Shown: positions 39,225 through 50,078, numbered from the stretch's first letter. The stretch: DNA of 64,000 nt from Epiperipatus broadwayi (GCA_028023455.1 JAQFVV010006294.1:310001-374000), one strand, 5' to 3'. Notes: generated by a model not told the origin, from the letters alone. Program-made: numbers and translations.

Positions 39225-40676
39225 CACACGGGTCTCGTTTTATGCGGATTTATTTAATGCAATTTTGAAGTTATGCGATTCATGTTTCTTCTTAATATCT
39301 TTGTATGTGGGTTTCTTTTATGTGATAAAAATTATTAGATCAGAAGATGAGCTCCAATAATGTGCTATCACTTTAAATATTATAAATTTCGCGCACTCAC
39401 GTCATATTTAAAGTAATTGCGGATTATCAGAGTTCGACTTCCATCTAATAATTTCAATATTTTCAGCACTTTATAATAGTACTCTAATACATTTTATGCA
39501 ATAAAGAAGTTAATAATTCACTTAAAATCAGTATTTTCCCATTTTATATACACATATTAAATTTTACAAGATTATAATGTAAATCTGTTCAAACGTTATA
39601 GATGCCTATACTATGTATATGTTTTGTTTTTGCATTTTAAATCACCTTCTATTTTTGCTTTTTTAAAAAAGAGTATGTAATCAATTAATCATTTAATGTC
39701 TGCAAGTAATAAATTTTACAAGACTATAATGTAAATCTGTTCAAACATTATAAATGCCTATATTATGTATGTTATTGTTTTTGCATTTTAAATCACGTTT
39801 TATTTTTGCTTTTTAAAAAAAGAGTACATAATCAATTAATCATTTAGTGTCCGCAAGTTTATTTTTAAAAGGTGAGTAACAGTGATGGGAACAATTAAAT
39901 TTGACAATTAAAATCTGATTTTTAATTGTAATTAACAATTTAAAAATTATCTGAAACGATGAAATTTGATTTTTAAACAGAATTGAAAATCAAACAATTA
40001 AAGACAAAAATAAGAATTTAATTTTTAATTGTTAGTTTTAATTAAATTTTGACCAACAGTGGTGAGTCAGTGTCTTTTTATTATCGTAAGTTTAAGTTCT
40101 TATTTTTATTTTAAACTTTTAGTTTACCCTAATGGAGAGAAAAATACACCCAAGAAAATGAATTTTTTTGGGAACAAAAATTTCAATTGTAGATCGCTTA
40201 GCGATATGGGAAGGATCAACAGCGATTGGAAAACGTTTTAGCTGTATTTCCTCTTGACTTGGTTTAAGGAAAAGCTATAGTACCTCACATCACATCACAT
40301 CATGATGAATCTGATGTCTCAAATAGCGATAATTATTAAAATACCGTACATGTATGAAAAAAATGTAAATTATGCATAAAAATATATTGTTTTGAATAAA
40401 ATTAAATACTGTAGTTAATAAAAAAAGTAAAAAAAGGATGTCTTGTATCAATTTTTTCCAAATTTGAAATTTTTTATTAAACATATTTTATTTCCTTATT
40501 TTTTTTTATGCAAATTTTAAAGTAATTTTACATTGTTGCTTTGCTTTTATGCAATTTTTGGAAAATTACAGTACGTATCCCCCATTTTTCAATGTAAGTT
40601 AAGTCTATTTTTGTGCAATTTCTTTTGTGCGTGTTTTCTGAGGAACCTATCTACCGCATAAAATGAGACCCAGGTG
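39225..40676 (+). mobile_element. pogo/Tigger-like transposon nested in the hAT element
   Basis: The ends CACACGGGTCTCGTTTTATG and CATAAAATGAGACCCAGGTG are flanked by TA on both sides. It is the inverse-oriented relative of 33514-34459 but about 500 bp longer, owing to a 152-bp tandem duplication and an extra internal segment. That segment includes a 60-codon frame (40059-40241) with no recognised transposase motif. The hAT copy at 933-1850 has an uninterrupted sequence with a single TA at the equivalent site (about 1431), which confirms the insertion boundaries. Confidence 0.85.
39561..39864. repeat. 152-bp tandem duplication inside the pogo-like element
   Basis: ATTTTACAAGAYTATAATGT begins a unit at 39561 and again at 39713. 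Both continue through TTAATCATTTARTGTCYGCAAGT. The two units differ at scattered positions. The sister element at 33514-34459 has a single unit. Confidence 0.8.
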
Positions 40677-40717
40677 TATTTCAAAAAAAAAAAGAACCAA
40701 CGTATAATTTTTTTATA

Positions 40718-41130
40718 GAAAGAAACCATAAATCGATATGCCTGATATGTCTGGAAAATATTTCAGATAATAAAGAACACAATATTAAGAGGCACTATTT
40801 ATCAAAACATTCTGATTATAACAAAGTTTTGGGGAAGAAAGACATATCAAAATAGAAAACATGAAAAGGAGTTTCATCAAGTAGCTGATATGTTTCATAA
40901 AAAGTCCAAACAAGTCAAAAAATTTTATGAAAGCGAGTTACATTATTTTAAAAAAAAGCCCGGAAAATTCAAAACCATTTTCTGAAGGCAAATTTATAAA
41001 AGACTGTCTCATAGTTGCTGTAGAATTAATCTGTCCAGAACATATAAAGAAATTCGAGAATATAAATATATCATGAAGAATAGTTACAAAACAAATTGGG
41101 GAAATTGTCTACACATGTGAAGCAGTTATT
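40718..41130 (+). pseudogene. hAT transposase N-terminal remnant (BED-type finger)
   Basis: One frame reads a zinc-finger-like CLIC ... NIKRHYLSKH pattern (C-x2-C ... H-x4-H) at about 40735-40815. After a frameshift a second frame carries SKPFSEGKFIKDC and CPEHIKKFENINIS (about 40963-41080). This arrangement, a BED/C2H2 finger followed by a (K)PF-(S/T)-x-G-x-FIK-x-C segment, is characteristic of hAT transposases and of the domesticated GTF2IRD2/ZBED/FAM200 group. Frameshifts and several stops inactivate it, and the catalytic and dimerisation domains are missing. The same coding remnant survives in the 933-1850 copy. Confidence 0.75.
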
Positions 41131-41364
41131 AATAGTAACAAGGTTACTTTAATTTTAATTCTCAAAAAAATTGTCCTCATTTAAAAAAAAAAAATTGAAC
41201 AGTTGAAAAACCCATCTCTAATGATTAAAAATAAAATAATTACATTTTTAATCAAATATAGCAAGCTAATTTTTAAGTCGATAATTTTGCATGGCCCACA
41301 AATGATATTATAAATATTCAAATAACCTTTGGCAGAAAAAAAGTTCTCCACTCCTAATTTATTG

Positions 41365-43202
41365 TAATATGTGTTAATGTTTCATTTTTATATTTTACTT
41401 CCTGTGGTATTTTTTTAAAATATTTAAGTATGTATATTTTATGCAAGTAAAGTACACTGAATCTTAAATCTATCAATTAGTTATTCCAATATTATTCATG
41501 ATATTGACATAGTAAAAGAATCAATTGAATGTAAAACAGAATGAAAGTACCTGATTCTAATGATATCAATATGTGAGTATATTAGCCTTTAATCTTTTGC
41601 ATAACTTTTTTACATTTTTATTTTGTACTGTATTTGTTTGGTTCAATGATAGCTTGGATGAATAACTTGAATCGAGATCATTTCTAAATACATGTAATTC
41701 ATTGTCTTTCATTATATGATCAGTTTACTAAACTGATCATATAATGAAAGACTTGGATCTACTTTCATTTATTATATCAGACTCTACTGTGTGTATGCCA
41801 AAAAATGCAAATTGTAGCATTCAGTATATTAATCTTATACAGTATATATATTTTTTATAAATTTATACAAAATTGTAAATATTTAACAACCCAGACAAAC
41901 TACCCCATATTATTTCCCTTTACATATCATGAATCATTTAGGATATATGATAAAGATATTGACTGCAACCATACATCACATTTTAAATTATGTGGATACT
42001 TATAAATCCACATACCCAGGGGACAATGTAGACTCTCCAAAGAATAAGATTACAATAAAAATATCTGCAAGATATATTCAGACTAGTAAGTTTAGAGTTG
42101 TCTCAAAATTATTATTAAATAATGAAATAAGTAATTTCTCAATATTATAGTAAATGATGTGAAACAGAAAATATTACAATTGTGGGAAATGTATACACAA
42201 AACAGAGAGTTATTCATATTTAGGAAAACTTGGTGGGCACTGAGATGAGCAATAAATGATTAATCCAGGATATTGATATAAGTATATTTAATTTAAAATA
42301 TTTTTAATGCTTAGTCAATAACAGGTTTTAAAAAAACCATTTGAATGTTAATAGTGAATTAATGAAATTTATGAATAAATGTGGCAACATGGATAAAAAA
42401 AAAGAATAAAAAAAAACATGGAAAAAATCTTGCAAAGAAATAAAGAAAAAAAAAACAGAGAAAATGTGGCAATGAAATAGAAAAAAGAAATATCAGAGAA
42501 ACAAGTAGGAAAAACATCTAGATAATAGCAAAATTAAGTGTAGAATAATATTTTTAATAAAAGGTAAGGAAGACATCAAGATTAGACAGGGGGAATTTGA
42601 ACAATGTCAAAAACTTGAAAACCTAGTAAAAAAAACAACAAACATTGAAAAGATAATTTAAGAAAGTGAATATAGCAAATCTACAAAATATAAACTAAAT
42701 ATTAAAAATATTGAAGATACAATGGAAACGGGTCAAAATTCACAATGTGTGAATAAAATTAAAAAGAAAATGAATATATATATAAAATATTCAAAAATTA
42801 AGATTTCACTACAACTGTAAAATAAAGTAAATTCAAGCAGTGGAAGTAACTAAGTTGGAAAAGTGATCCATGAACCTTAAACTCCAGTCTCTCATCCTAC
42901 CACTCTTATTAAATCATGCAGGATATTAGGTTAAATTATTTAATCAAACAAATTGAAAAGCTAATCAAAATAAGGAAGCTATTGAATATAATATTTAACG
43001 GATTTATAAAAAGAACTGGAATTAAATATAGAGCTCTTTTAAAAAACATATTATCTACATAACAGAAAATGGTGAAAAAAATAAATCAATAAATGAATGG
43101 TAAATGGAGTGATAATAATAATAAAAAAGAAAAGAAAATAAAGATGGGATAGAGATAGAAAATAAAGTATTCCAGGAAAAAATGAGTTAATTAATGGACT
43201 GC
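41365..43202. other. AT-rich DNA; A-rich tract from 42390
   Basis: Apart from the perfect palindrome at 41704 there is no feature. From about 42390 the plus strand becomes A/G-rich, as in the 22.7-24.1 kb tract. Confidence 0.55.
41704..41752. repeat. Perfect 24-bp palindrome with 1-bp centre
   Basis: GTCTTTCATTATATGATCAG starts the left arm and its exact inverse ends the right arm. The 24-bp arms have no mismatch around a single central C. The sequence would form a tight hairpin or cruciform. Confidence 0.92.
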
Positions 43203-43513
43203 TAATAATGATAATAAAGCAATGTTAAAACAACACATATAAGCAGCAGTAAGAGTGAGGCAAATATAAGAAAAGTAACTATGAAAGAGATAAATTGTAT
43301 TGTATAGATATTGATGAAATCAGATAGAAAACTGAAGTCATGCATGAAAGTATTATTATTCTTAATACTTTCATGCAACACTTAAATTATCTATTTGATT
43401 TCATCAATATCTATAGGACATAATTTATCACTTTCATAGTTATTTTTCTTACATTTGCCGCATTCTTACTGTTACTTATATATATTGTTTTAACTATCAT
43501 TGCTTTTGTCATT
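43203..43513. repeat. Long imperfect hairpin, about 150-bp arms
   Basis: The arms meet near 43355. CATGCATGAAAGTATTA faces TAATACTTTCATGC. GATATTGATGAAATCA faces TGATTTCATCAATATC at matching distance. Further out, AAGTAACTATGAAAG faces CTTTCATAGTTA, and AGCAATGTTAAAAC faces GTTTTAACTATCATTGC. Mismatches and small indels increase outward. No ORF and no clear terminal duplication. Confidence 0.82.
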
Positions 43514-44159
43514 GCCAGCAACCCATTTATTGCATAAAAGATCATTAAACTCATAAATATAAAAGAAATAAGAACAAGCAATAAAGAAATTTAAAAATAG
43601 TAGAATTAACAATATGGCAGACATAGAGATGTAAAATGGTTAGAAATAATAGAATGTCAACAAAAAATTATAATGTATTTGTAAATCAGAATTACTAAAG
43701 GCTGTTGAAATAAAAAAACCTATTGTTTCCAGTGATAGCAAAAAACAAGTTTACTAACATGAAAGTTAAAAAGAGTCTTTATGAATTAAAGAAAACAACG
43801 CATAAATGAAGATGAGCCCCAACACATTTTTACTAGATGTATGAGCATGATAAAACAGAACAACCATATTTGCAATATATAAGTTAATTACTTCAAAAGA
43901 ATCAGCATCAATCACTCACATCAAAAAATGTCCAAGTAAAGTTTCAGAGAAAAAACTTGCCAAAAGTAGAAAGTGGAGAATATGTACATTTTTTAAAGAA
44001 GAGTTAAAAAATTAAATAAATAAAACAAAAAAAAAAAGTATGAAGCACACACACATATATTGCAATCTCTTCTCCCAACAAGACAAGATAAAGACGGACG
44101 GACAGCTAATAATAATAATAATAATGTAATGTATTTTACCCGGGCATCAAATTGCAACT
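43514..44159. other. AT-rich DNA
   Basis: Only short random frames. A trinucleotide AAT run precedes the RTE fragment near 44107-44125. Confidence 0.55.
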
Positions 44160-44440
44160 GCAGCATCAAATAATTCTATCATTTCCTAAAGTTTTTCTCT
44201 TCTTCATTTATTTAATTACATATTTCACTTCATCATCTAGTTTTGTTTTATTATTATTATTATTACATAATTATTTTTCCATCAATTTTATAATGTCATT
44301 CCTCTTTTTAGTAATAGCTCCATTTTTTCTTCTTATTGCTGGGATAACTTTTCTTTGAATATAAGATAGTTTTATATTTTTGAAATCTTTACTCTCTTTT
44401 GTAGCTTTTTTTACCAGTTTGCAGTTATATTTTTTTATAT
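44160..44440 (-). mobile_element. RTE LINE internal fragment
   Basis: The sequence and its plus-strand frame match the antisense of the endonuclease/RT linker region of the RTE copy (around 18250-18530 in the plus copy). The antisense phrases FPKVFLFFIYLITYFTSS and LLVIAPFFLLIAGI parallel FPFFIHLIACLTSS and LLVIIPSFFLIADI. Neither LINE end is present, so it is a remnant of an older insertion. Confidence 0.65.
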
Positions 44441-45655
44441 AAGTATTAATTCATTTGGAGGAAGTAAGTTATTAAAACTTTTCCAAAGAAAAATATAATC
44501 TTAGCAATATTTTAGATTATAAATAATATGTTGAGTCCTGAGTTCGAACTCTGTAATTATTATGCAAATAAATTCACGATACATTATTTAGAAATATAAG
44601 CAAATTTTCTCCATAAACCCACATAGCTATATGATCTCCGGTGGCAACTACAATAATGTGATTATTTTTCATGTGTAACGAATGGGAATGGATCAGTAAT
44701 CCATGCAGAGAACTCATAAAAATATTCTAACAAAAAGTATTAAAATCTTATATCTTAACTAAAACAAAGTAGACAATTTTTACTCTCCCTCTCCCTTACA
44801 AATAAATTAATTTTCTCTTCGTTCTCCGCATCGATCACCCTCCACAGTTACAATTATCTTAATCTTAAATATTAGTGTTTAGATCCTCCATCCCATCTCC
44901 CAAATTATGTTGTCTCTTTAATGCTATACCACATGCACACACTCAGAAATGGAATGTACCATTTATCAACCATTTTGCATTATCTAACATTCTAGTAATG
45001 GTCATCTTGTTCTTTAAATTTTTAGGTTATAAATGCTCTTGTTCTTAGGGTCTTGACCTGTGGTGAAGTGCAACACTCAATCACTTTTCAATTCATTGCC
45101 GACCTTTGGACTAGATCCCAGCAAACACAAATTGAATAGACATACACTTTTTAAAGCTAATGTCTACTCTAACCAAAGCTAACAATAGGACTTGGTAATA
45201 ATAATAAATATGATATACTAATTAATTAAATAAAATACTTATTACAATAAATTTTGAATATAGTTTGATCATCTAGGAACGCATCCAAATATCAAGAGTG
45301 AAGAAGAGATTTTATGACCACTCTTAATATTAGTCAAAGTGCAACGAATTAAACAACTAAATATTAATTTTATAATTAAACCATTCTCTTATCTGTTTTC
45401 CAAGTGATTATTAAAATTTTGGCATATATATGCCATTAATTTAAATCTTCAAATCTTAACAAGTGAAAAATGTATTACTTTACTTCAGCAGTAAACATTA
45501 ATGAAGATATTTCATGGCCAATCCGTACTAAAAATATGAATTATTTCTATTAATGATTTTATATTATACCTCGAGTATTAATGACTATAATAAATTTATG
45601 AAATATAAATTGGTCAATATTGTGAAATTCTAATATTATTGTGAGACTCTGATAT
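44441..45655. other. AT-rich DNA, nothing firm
   Basis: A GAGTTCGAACTC string near 44532 resembles a B box but has no tRNA-like context. Confidence 0.5.
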
Positions 45656-47022
45656 TGTGAGACTCTGGACACCCAAAACATTAAGACACCAGACACAAGT
45701 TTAAATTTTAAAAACAAATATTTATTCAACAACTATATTAAAAAAAGACTACAATTCAAGTCAACATTGTAGCAATCCAAATTTAATAAAAATATGATAC
45801 AATTAAAATTATTCACAATGGGAATCTGCACTGGCTACAATTACAGATTCATATAAACTTAGTGATACTAATACATAGCTTGTCCCAGTAATAACATTTA
45901 ATACAAATATCCTTGGTACTAATTACTGTTCTACATTATAAATGATTTCTAATTATTTTGACCCATAATACATTGTTTAATATTTATTTGGTTTTATCTG
46001 AAGCAGTGCTTCAGCAACATTAAGTAAAATATAACTATTGCTAACTGCATTGACTAGATTAAAGCCCATAAAAATGTTAGTGTAATATTTACTCATTTAT
46101 TAAAACAGTATTTTTAAGATACTAAATTATGTTGCTTAAGAAACTCATATCTCAATATAAAAAAAATTAATTTAACCTCCATTATTTAAGTTTATACGCA
46201 TTTGCGAACTATTATATCCCATAAATCAATATTCAGATATCTGACAACACTGTGATATGTTTTAATAACTATATCTATGCACACATATATGTATCTACTG
46301 CTATAGCCCAACATGAGTTTATTATCTCTTTCTTACCAGTCCAGTGATGACTTGCTTCTGTATGAACCTGGTATGGTGCGTACTGCTTGCTTGAATTCAA
46401 ATTTTTGAACACAAATTGAGAATAACTATCAGTTTTCACATATGCTAGAGCACATCAATTTATGAATAGTCTCTAACAAATAACTACTTTTCACTAGTAT
46501 GCAATGACCTAACAAGCAATAAACATGAAATTATCATACACTCCTGGATAATGATTAAAAATTGTGCTTTAGTAAGAAAGAATAAGTTAATAATAATAAC
46601 TTCTTAGTGCTAGCACAGACATAAGAGTTGCTTTCTTCATGAGGCTATAAATTATGTGAGGAACTTATCTCTGCATCATATATGAGGCATGCTAAAAACT
46701 CCTTACACTACAACTATAAAAATTTTTCTCCCACAAAGCAATAAAATAAATATTGGAGCTGAGATCAAGTCCTCAATCTCCTAAAAATACTTATCAGATA
46801 AAAATTATTTAATCAAGAGAGAAACCCTTTTGAGGTGGTTAAAACTACACTCACCTCAACAATCAGATGTCATTCGCACTCTCACATAGCATAAAAAAAG
46901 GGTATTATATTATTGATGCATGAACTGATTAGTCTAATATGACTAAGAGTAAATTTTATTTAAAAGATAATTCTCTAGGCTAAGAAATAGGTATCTTTTC
47001 ATTTTTAAATACATATTTTAAA

Positions 47023-47036
47023 TAACTCACACACTT
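47023..47036. repeat. 14-bp duplication, left of foldback cluster
   Basis: TAACTCACACACTT is repeated exactly at 48304-48317 on the other side of the foldback cluster. Confidence 0.85.
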
Positions 47037-47314
47037 ATAAACAAGGCAAAATTCTCCATACAATAGTGCCACCCTATGCCAACCAGAGTAATCAATAGAT
47101 GCCAGAAAGCTTGTGCATAAAATCCCTATCTAATGCCTACTCATCCAATATCCCAGACTAGTTTCTGGCTTGTGGCCTCCATCAGTGAGGAGCTCTGGGT
47201 CTGAGAGCACTGCACCTAGATCTTAGGATCTAAGGCAATCCTCCAGCAACCACCTTTTATCTCTACTTAACTATAAAACTATGAGAATGAAATTGGAAAA
47301 ACACAAAAATATTT

Positions 47315-47518
47315 TCAATCTAAGTTCAATAGCTTATAGTCATATGGGTCTGAACTCAGTTCAGCACCCATACATTTTGGTGTCTTTGGCTCTTTAACAA
47401 CCATAGCCACCACTATCCTATTAAGCAGGATTGGTGTTAAACCATTAAGTATCACATGATCACTACTAGAACATAATTGTTTATAAACAAGGCAAAACTC
47501 TCCATACAGTAGTGCCAT
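47315..47518 (-). other. Short ORF conserved in foldback unit, copy A
   Basis: The 67-codon frame MALLYGEFCLVYKQLC ... GAELSSDPYDYKLLNLD is shared with the copy at 47767-47970. It spans the part of the unit between TATGGAGAGTTTTGCC and TTGAAAATATTTTTG. No known domain. Conservation may simply reflect recent duplication of the DNA. Confidence 0.35.
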
Positions 47519-47766
47519 TCTGTGCCAACCAGAGTAATCAATTTCAATTTCATTCTCATAGTTTTATAGTAAGTAGAGATAAAAGGTGGTTGCTGGAGGG
47601 TTCATTAGATTCTAAGATCTAGGTGCAGTGCTCTCAGATTCAAAGCTTCTCACTGACAAAGGCCACAAGTCAGAAACTAGTCTGGGGATATTGGATAAGT
47701 AAGGATTAGATAGGGAAATTATGCACAAGCCTTCTGACATCCATTGATTACTATGGTTGGCACAGG

Positions 47767-47970
47767 GTGGCACTACTGTATGGAGAATTTTGCTTTGTTT
47801 ATAAACAATTATGTGCTAATATACGAGATGGTGATCATGTGATGCTTAATGATTTAACACCAATCCTGCCTACTAGAATAGTGGTGAATATGGTTGTTAA
47901 AAAACCAAAGACATCAAAATGTATGGGTGCTGAACTGAGTTCAGACCCATATGACTATATAAGCTATTGA
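47767..47970 (+). other. Short ORF conserved in foldback unit, copy B
   Basis: The 67-codon frame MALLYGEFCFVYKQLC ... GAELSSDPYDYISY is the inverted partner of 47315-47518. It stays open despite several substitutions and a few extra codons (NIRDG). A third, partial copy begins near 48220 and is cut off by the cluster end. Function unknown. Confidence 0.35.
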
Positions 47971-48303
47971 GCTTAGATTGAAAATATTTTTGTGTTTTCA
48001 ATTTCATTCTCGTAGTTTTATAGTTGAGATAAAAGGTGGTTGCTGGAGGGTTGCATTAGATCCTAAGATCTAGGTGGAGTGCTCTCAGATCCAAAGCTAC
48101 TCACTGACAAAGGCCACAAGCCAGAAACTAGACTGGAGATATTGAATTAGTAGGCATTAGATAGGGATTTTATGCACAAGCCTTCTGGCATCCATTGATT
48201 GCTCTGGTTGGAACAGGGTAGCACTACTGTATGGAGAGTTCTGCCTTGTTTATAAACAATTGTGCTAGTATAAGAGATGGTGATCATGTGATGCTTAATG
48301 GTT

Positions 48304-48317
48304 TAACTCACACACTT
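48304..48317. repeat. 14-bp duplication, right of foldback cluster
   Basis: Identical to 47023-47036. Confidence 0.85.
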
Positions 48318-48423
48318 CCGAGCATAGCAATAAAATACTAAATATGAAAAATTAATAGATGAGAAAATACTGATCTAAAATTATTAGCATAACAATATTC
48401 TATAAATCCTTTCATATATCACA

Positions 48424-48430
48424 CTCCCCT
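48424..48430 (-). other. Polypurine tract of the old LTR element
   Basis: AGGGGAG on the minus strand sits immediately before the TGTGATATATG terminus, the expected position of the plus-strand primer. Confidence 0.5.
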
Positions 48431-48515
48431 AGTATTTGTGATAAAATAAAATAAAAATATACGGGCTCAAGCAATATTATAATAAACCAAATTATTTACA
48501 AACTTTAAACGAGAT

Positions 48516-48650
48516 TTAATATAGGGTCAAAACTTTTTCACTCTTAACTAAAGACATCTTAACATAAATACAATATAATGCAATAATAAATATAATAATA
48601 ACAAAAATTGTATGTACTGTCTTTTTCTTAGTCCACTGGAATCCTGGCAT
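48516..48650 (-). other. Small ORF with one membrane segment next to the old LTR
   Basis: The 44-codon frame has a hydrophobic stretch at residues 14-30 (TIFVIIIFIIALYCIYV) flanked by lysines and ends about 85 bp before the polypurine tract. Position and topology would suit the tail of an envelope-like or other accessory ORF of the LTR element, but the frame is short and preceded directly by a stop. Chance is a real alternative in AT-rich DNA. Confidence 0.2.
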
Positions 48651-50078
48651 TTATCGTCCCATGAAGTGTAAATTATCCAAAGAAAAGAAACATTATTTTA
48701 ACTAAAATAATAATAAAATGCATGCATGGCATGGTAGAATACTATCGAAGTTGACCAAAATATAAATGTTTATTGGTACAAAGTCATAGTTAAAATACAC
48801 ATTGAAAACAGTAGTTATTTACAGGGATCCAGATTTTTGCATTTTTATCCATAATATAGTATAATAATTCATATATTTATAATATCACTTATTTCCTGAA
48901 GAATTCTCACATATTTAATTTAATTTTCTTGCTTTAGGAACTGCGTAATCCATGGAGTTGATTTTCCATTCTCTCGAGGTTCACTTTAAAATATGCTCAT
49001 TATAATATATTTCAAAACATTTAGTAAAGATTTAACCACAATTTATTCCATTTAATGATATTTAACAAAACTAGATGCTCAATATCATGTATTTTAAAAG
49101 TTATTTCAACAAAAGTTTATTTACTATTTCTTTATTCTCATATTCATTGACTAGAGTTTTCAACTTTCTTTTTACAACTATTCTCTCATGAGACTATTCT
49201 CTCATGAGAATGCAAAAGATTTACTTTATAATAATAACAGAAAATACATATTATTCCTTTGACTTTATTATTTCTTTGATGAAATATAATATAATTATAA
49301 AATTGACATTTATTATACTTTCAACCTTTTATCATATTTTATAACACGTTCATCCAAGCATTTAAAAGTAAATATTTGAAGTAGAATAAAATATTATGAA
49401 AGTTTGTAATAAAATCCACTCAAATATTAAAAACACCTTATTCCAGATAAGAAAAGTTTGCAGTACAATGATCCATACAATGATCCATCCAAATTTACTG
49501 AGTAAATTATTTAACCAAAGATAAGTGACAATAAAAGTCTGTATCTGAAACATTCTCGGACACATAGATTGAAGCTTCCAAATTGGACACATCGAATTAA
49601 GCATAGTGTATTGATTTCCTTGTAGATTGATAAAATTTTGGCACCAATTGACTTTACAAAGGAGATAAATGTGCCTATTAACCTTCTAGTGCTCCATTAT
49701 TAAGATCCAAAATATATACTTTTTAAAAAAAAAAAAACTAATAAATTTAGTCAGACGATAGATTGAAAACCGACTTGGTGTGTGCTCACTTGGCACTAGA
49801 TTTTTAGAGAAGACCCAGCCCAAAATATAAGCTTAGTTTTATTGAATCTATCCGTCAATCACTCTCTGACATAAATGTTTACACTTTGACCCCTAATATT
49901 AAATTTTAATTAGTTTGTCAAATTTAGTCTGGACATTAATTATTCACAAACCTTCCTTTACCATGTGTGCTTGAAAGATGTTCCCGCTTTGAACAAAAAT
50001 GTAAAAAAAAAAAAAAGAAAATGGTGGAAAATTTTATTAAAAAATTATTTCAATAAAAATGAATAGACTAAATTTTGA
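48651..50078. other. AT-rich DNA, possible decayed internal retroelement
   Basis: If the LTR at 45656-48423 is a 3' LTR, this would be the internal region on the minus strand, but no protease, RT or integrase motif is readable. Confidence 0.45.

Larger units (their letters stand above)
38771..41356 (+). mobile_element. hAT-like transposon with transposase remnant
   Basis: The left end (GAGTGAGGAATCTATGG) and the inverse of the right end (TAGGAGTGGAGAAC) are related inverted repeats. ATTTATTG occurs immediately outside both ends (38763-38770 and 41357-41364), the 8-bp size expected for hAT. The body aligns with the minus-strand element at 933-1850. It carries the decayed N-terminal part of a BED-finger hAT transposase, and it was split by a later pogo/Tigger-like insertion at 39225-40676. 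Without that insertion it is about 1.13 kb, so it too is an internal-deletion derivative. Confidence 0.8.
47037..48303. mobile_element. Foldback/tandem repeat cluster inserted as one unit
   Basis: The cluster consists of inverted and direct copies of a roughly 454-bp unit: minus-oriented copies up to about 47543, then plus-oriented copies starting at CAATTTCATTCTC (47545) and again at 47999. Shared landmarks include AAAGGTGGTTGCTGGAGGGTT, CCTAAGATCTAGGTG, ATGCACAAGCCTTCTG and TATGGAGAGTTTTGCCTTG. Exact 14-bp direct repeats flank the whole block, so it entered the old LTR as a unit. Related blocks lie at 7548-7761 and 53140-53526. The 14-bp duplication is longer than usual for DNA transposons and fits LINE-assisted insertion. 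Confidence 0.75.
45656..48423 (-). mobile_element. Old LTR (solo or terminal), minus strand
   Basis: On the minus strand it starts TGTGATATATG and ends GAGTCTCACA, giving TG...CA ends with a 5-bp terminal inverted repeat TGTGA/TCACA. A purine tract AGGGGAG abuts the start (48424-48430), as a polypurine primer does at a 3' LTR. An AATAAA within GTTGAATAAATATTTG lies about 75 nt before the CA end, matching an R-region poly(A) signal. Removing the foldback insertion (47037-48303) and one duplicate leaves about 1.49 kb. No matching second LTR was found in the window. Class assignment is by structure only. Confidence 0.55.

Noticed and set aside
44525-44545. tRNA B-box-like GAGTTCGAACTC
   Set aside because: No A box or tRNA-like fold at the right distance.
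46340-46370. 31-nt exon candidate (plus) and an overlapping one on the minus strand
   Set aside because: Both strands look equally plausible, the plus donor is weak, and the site lies inside the old LTR.
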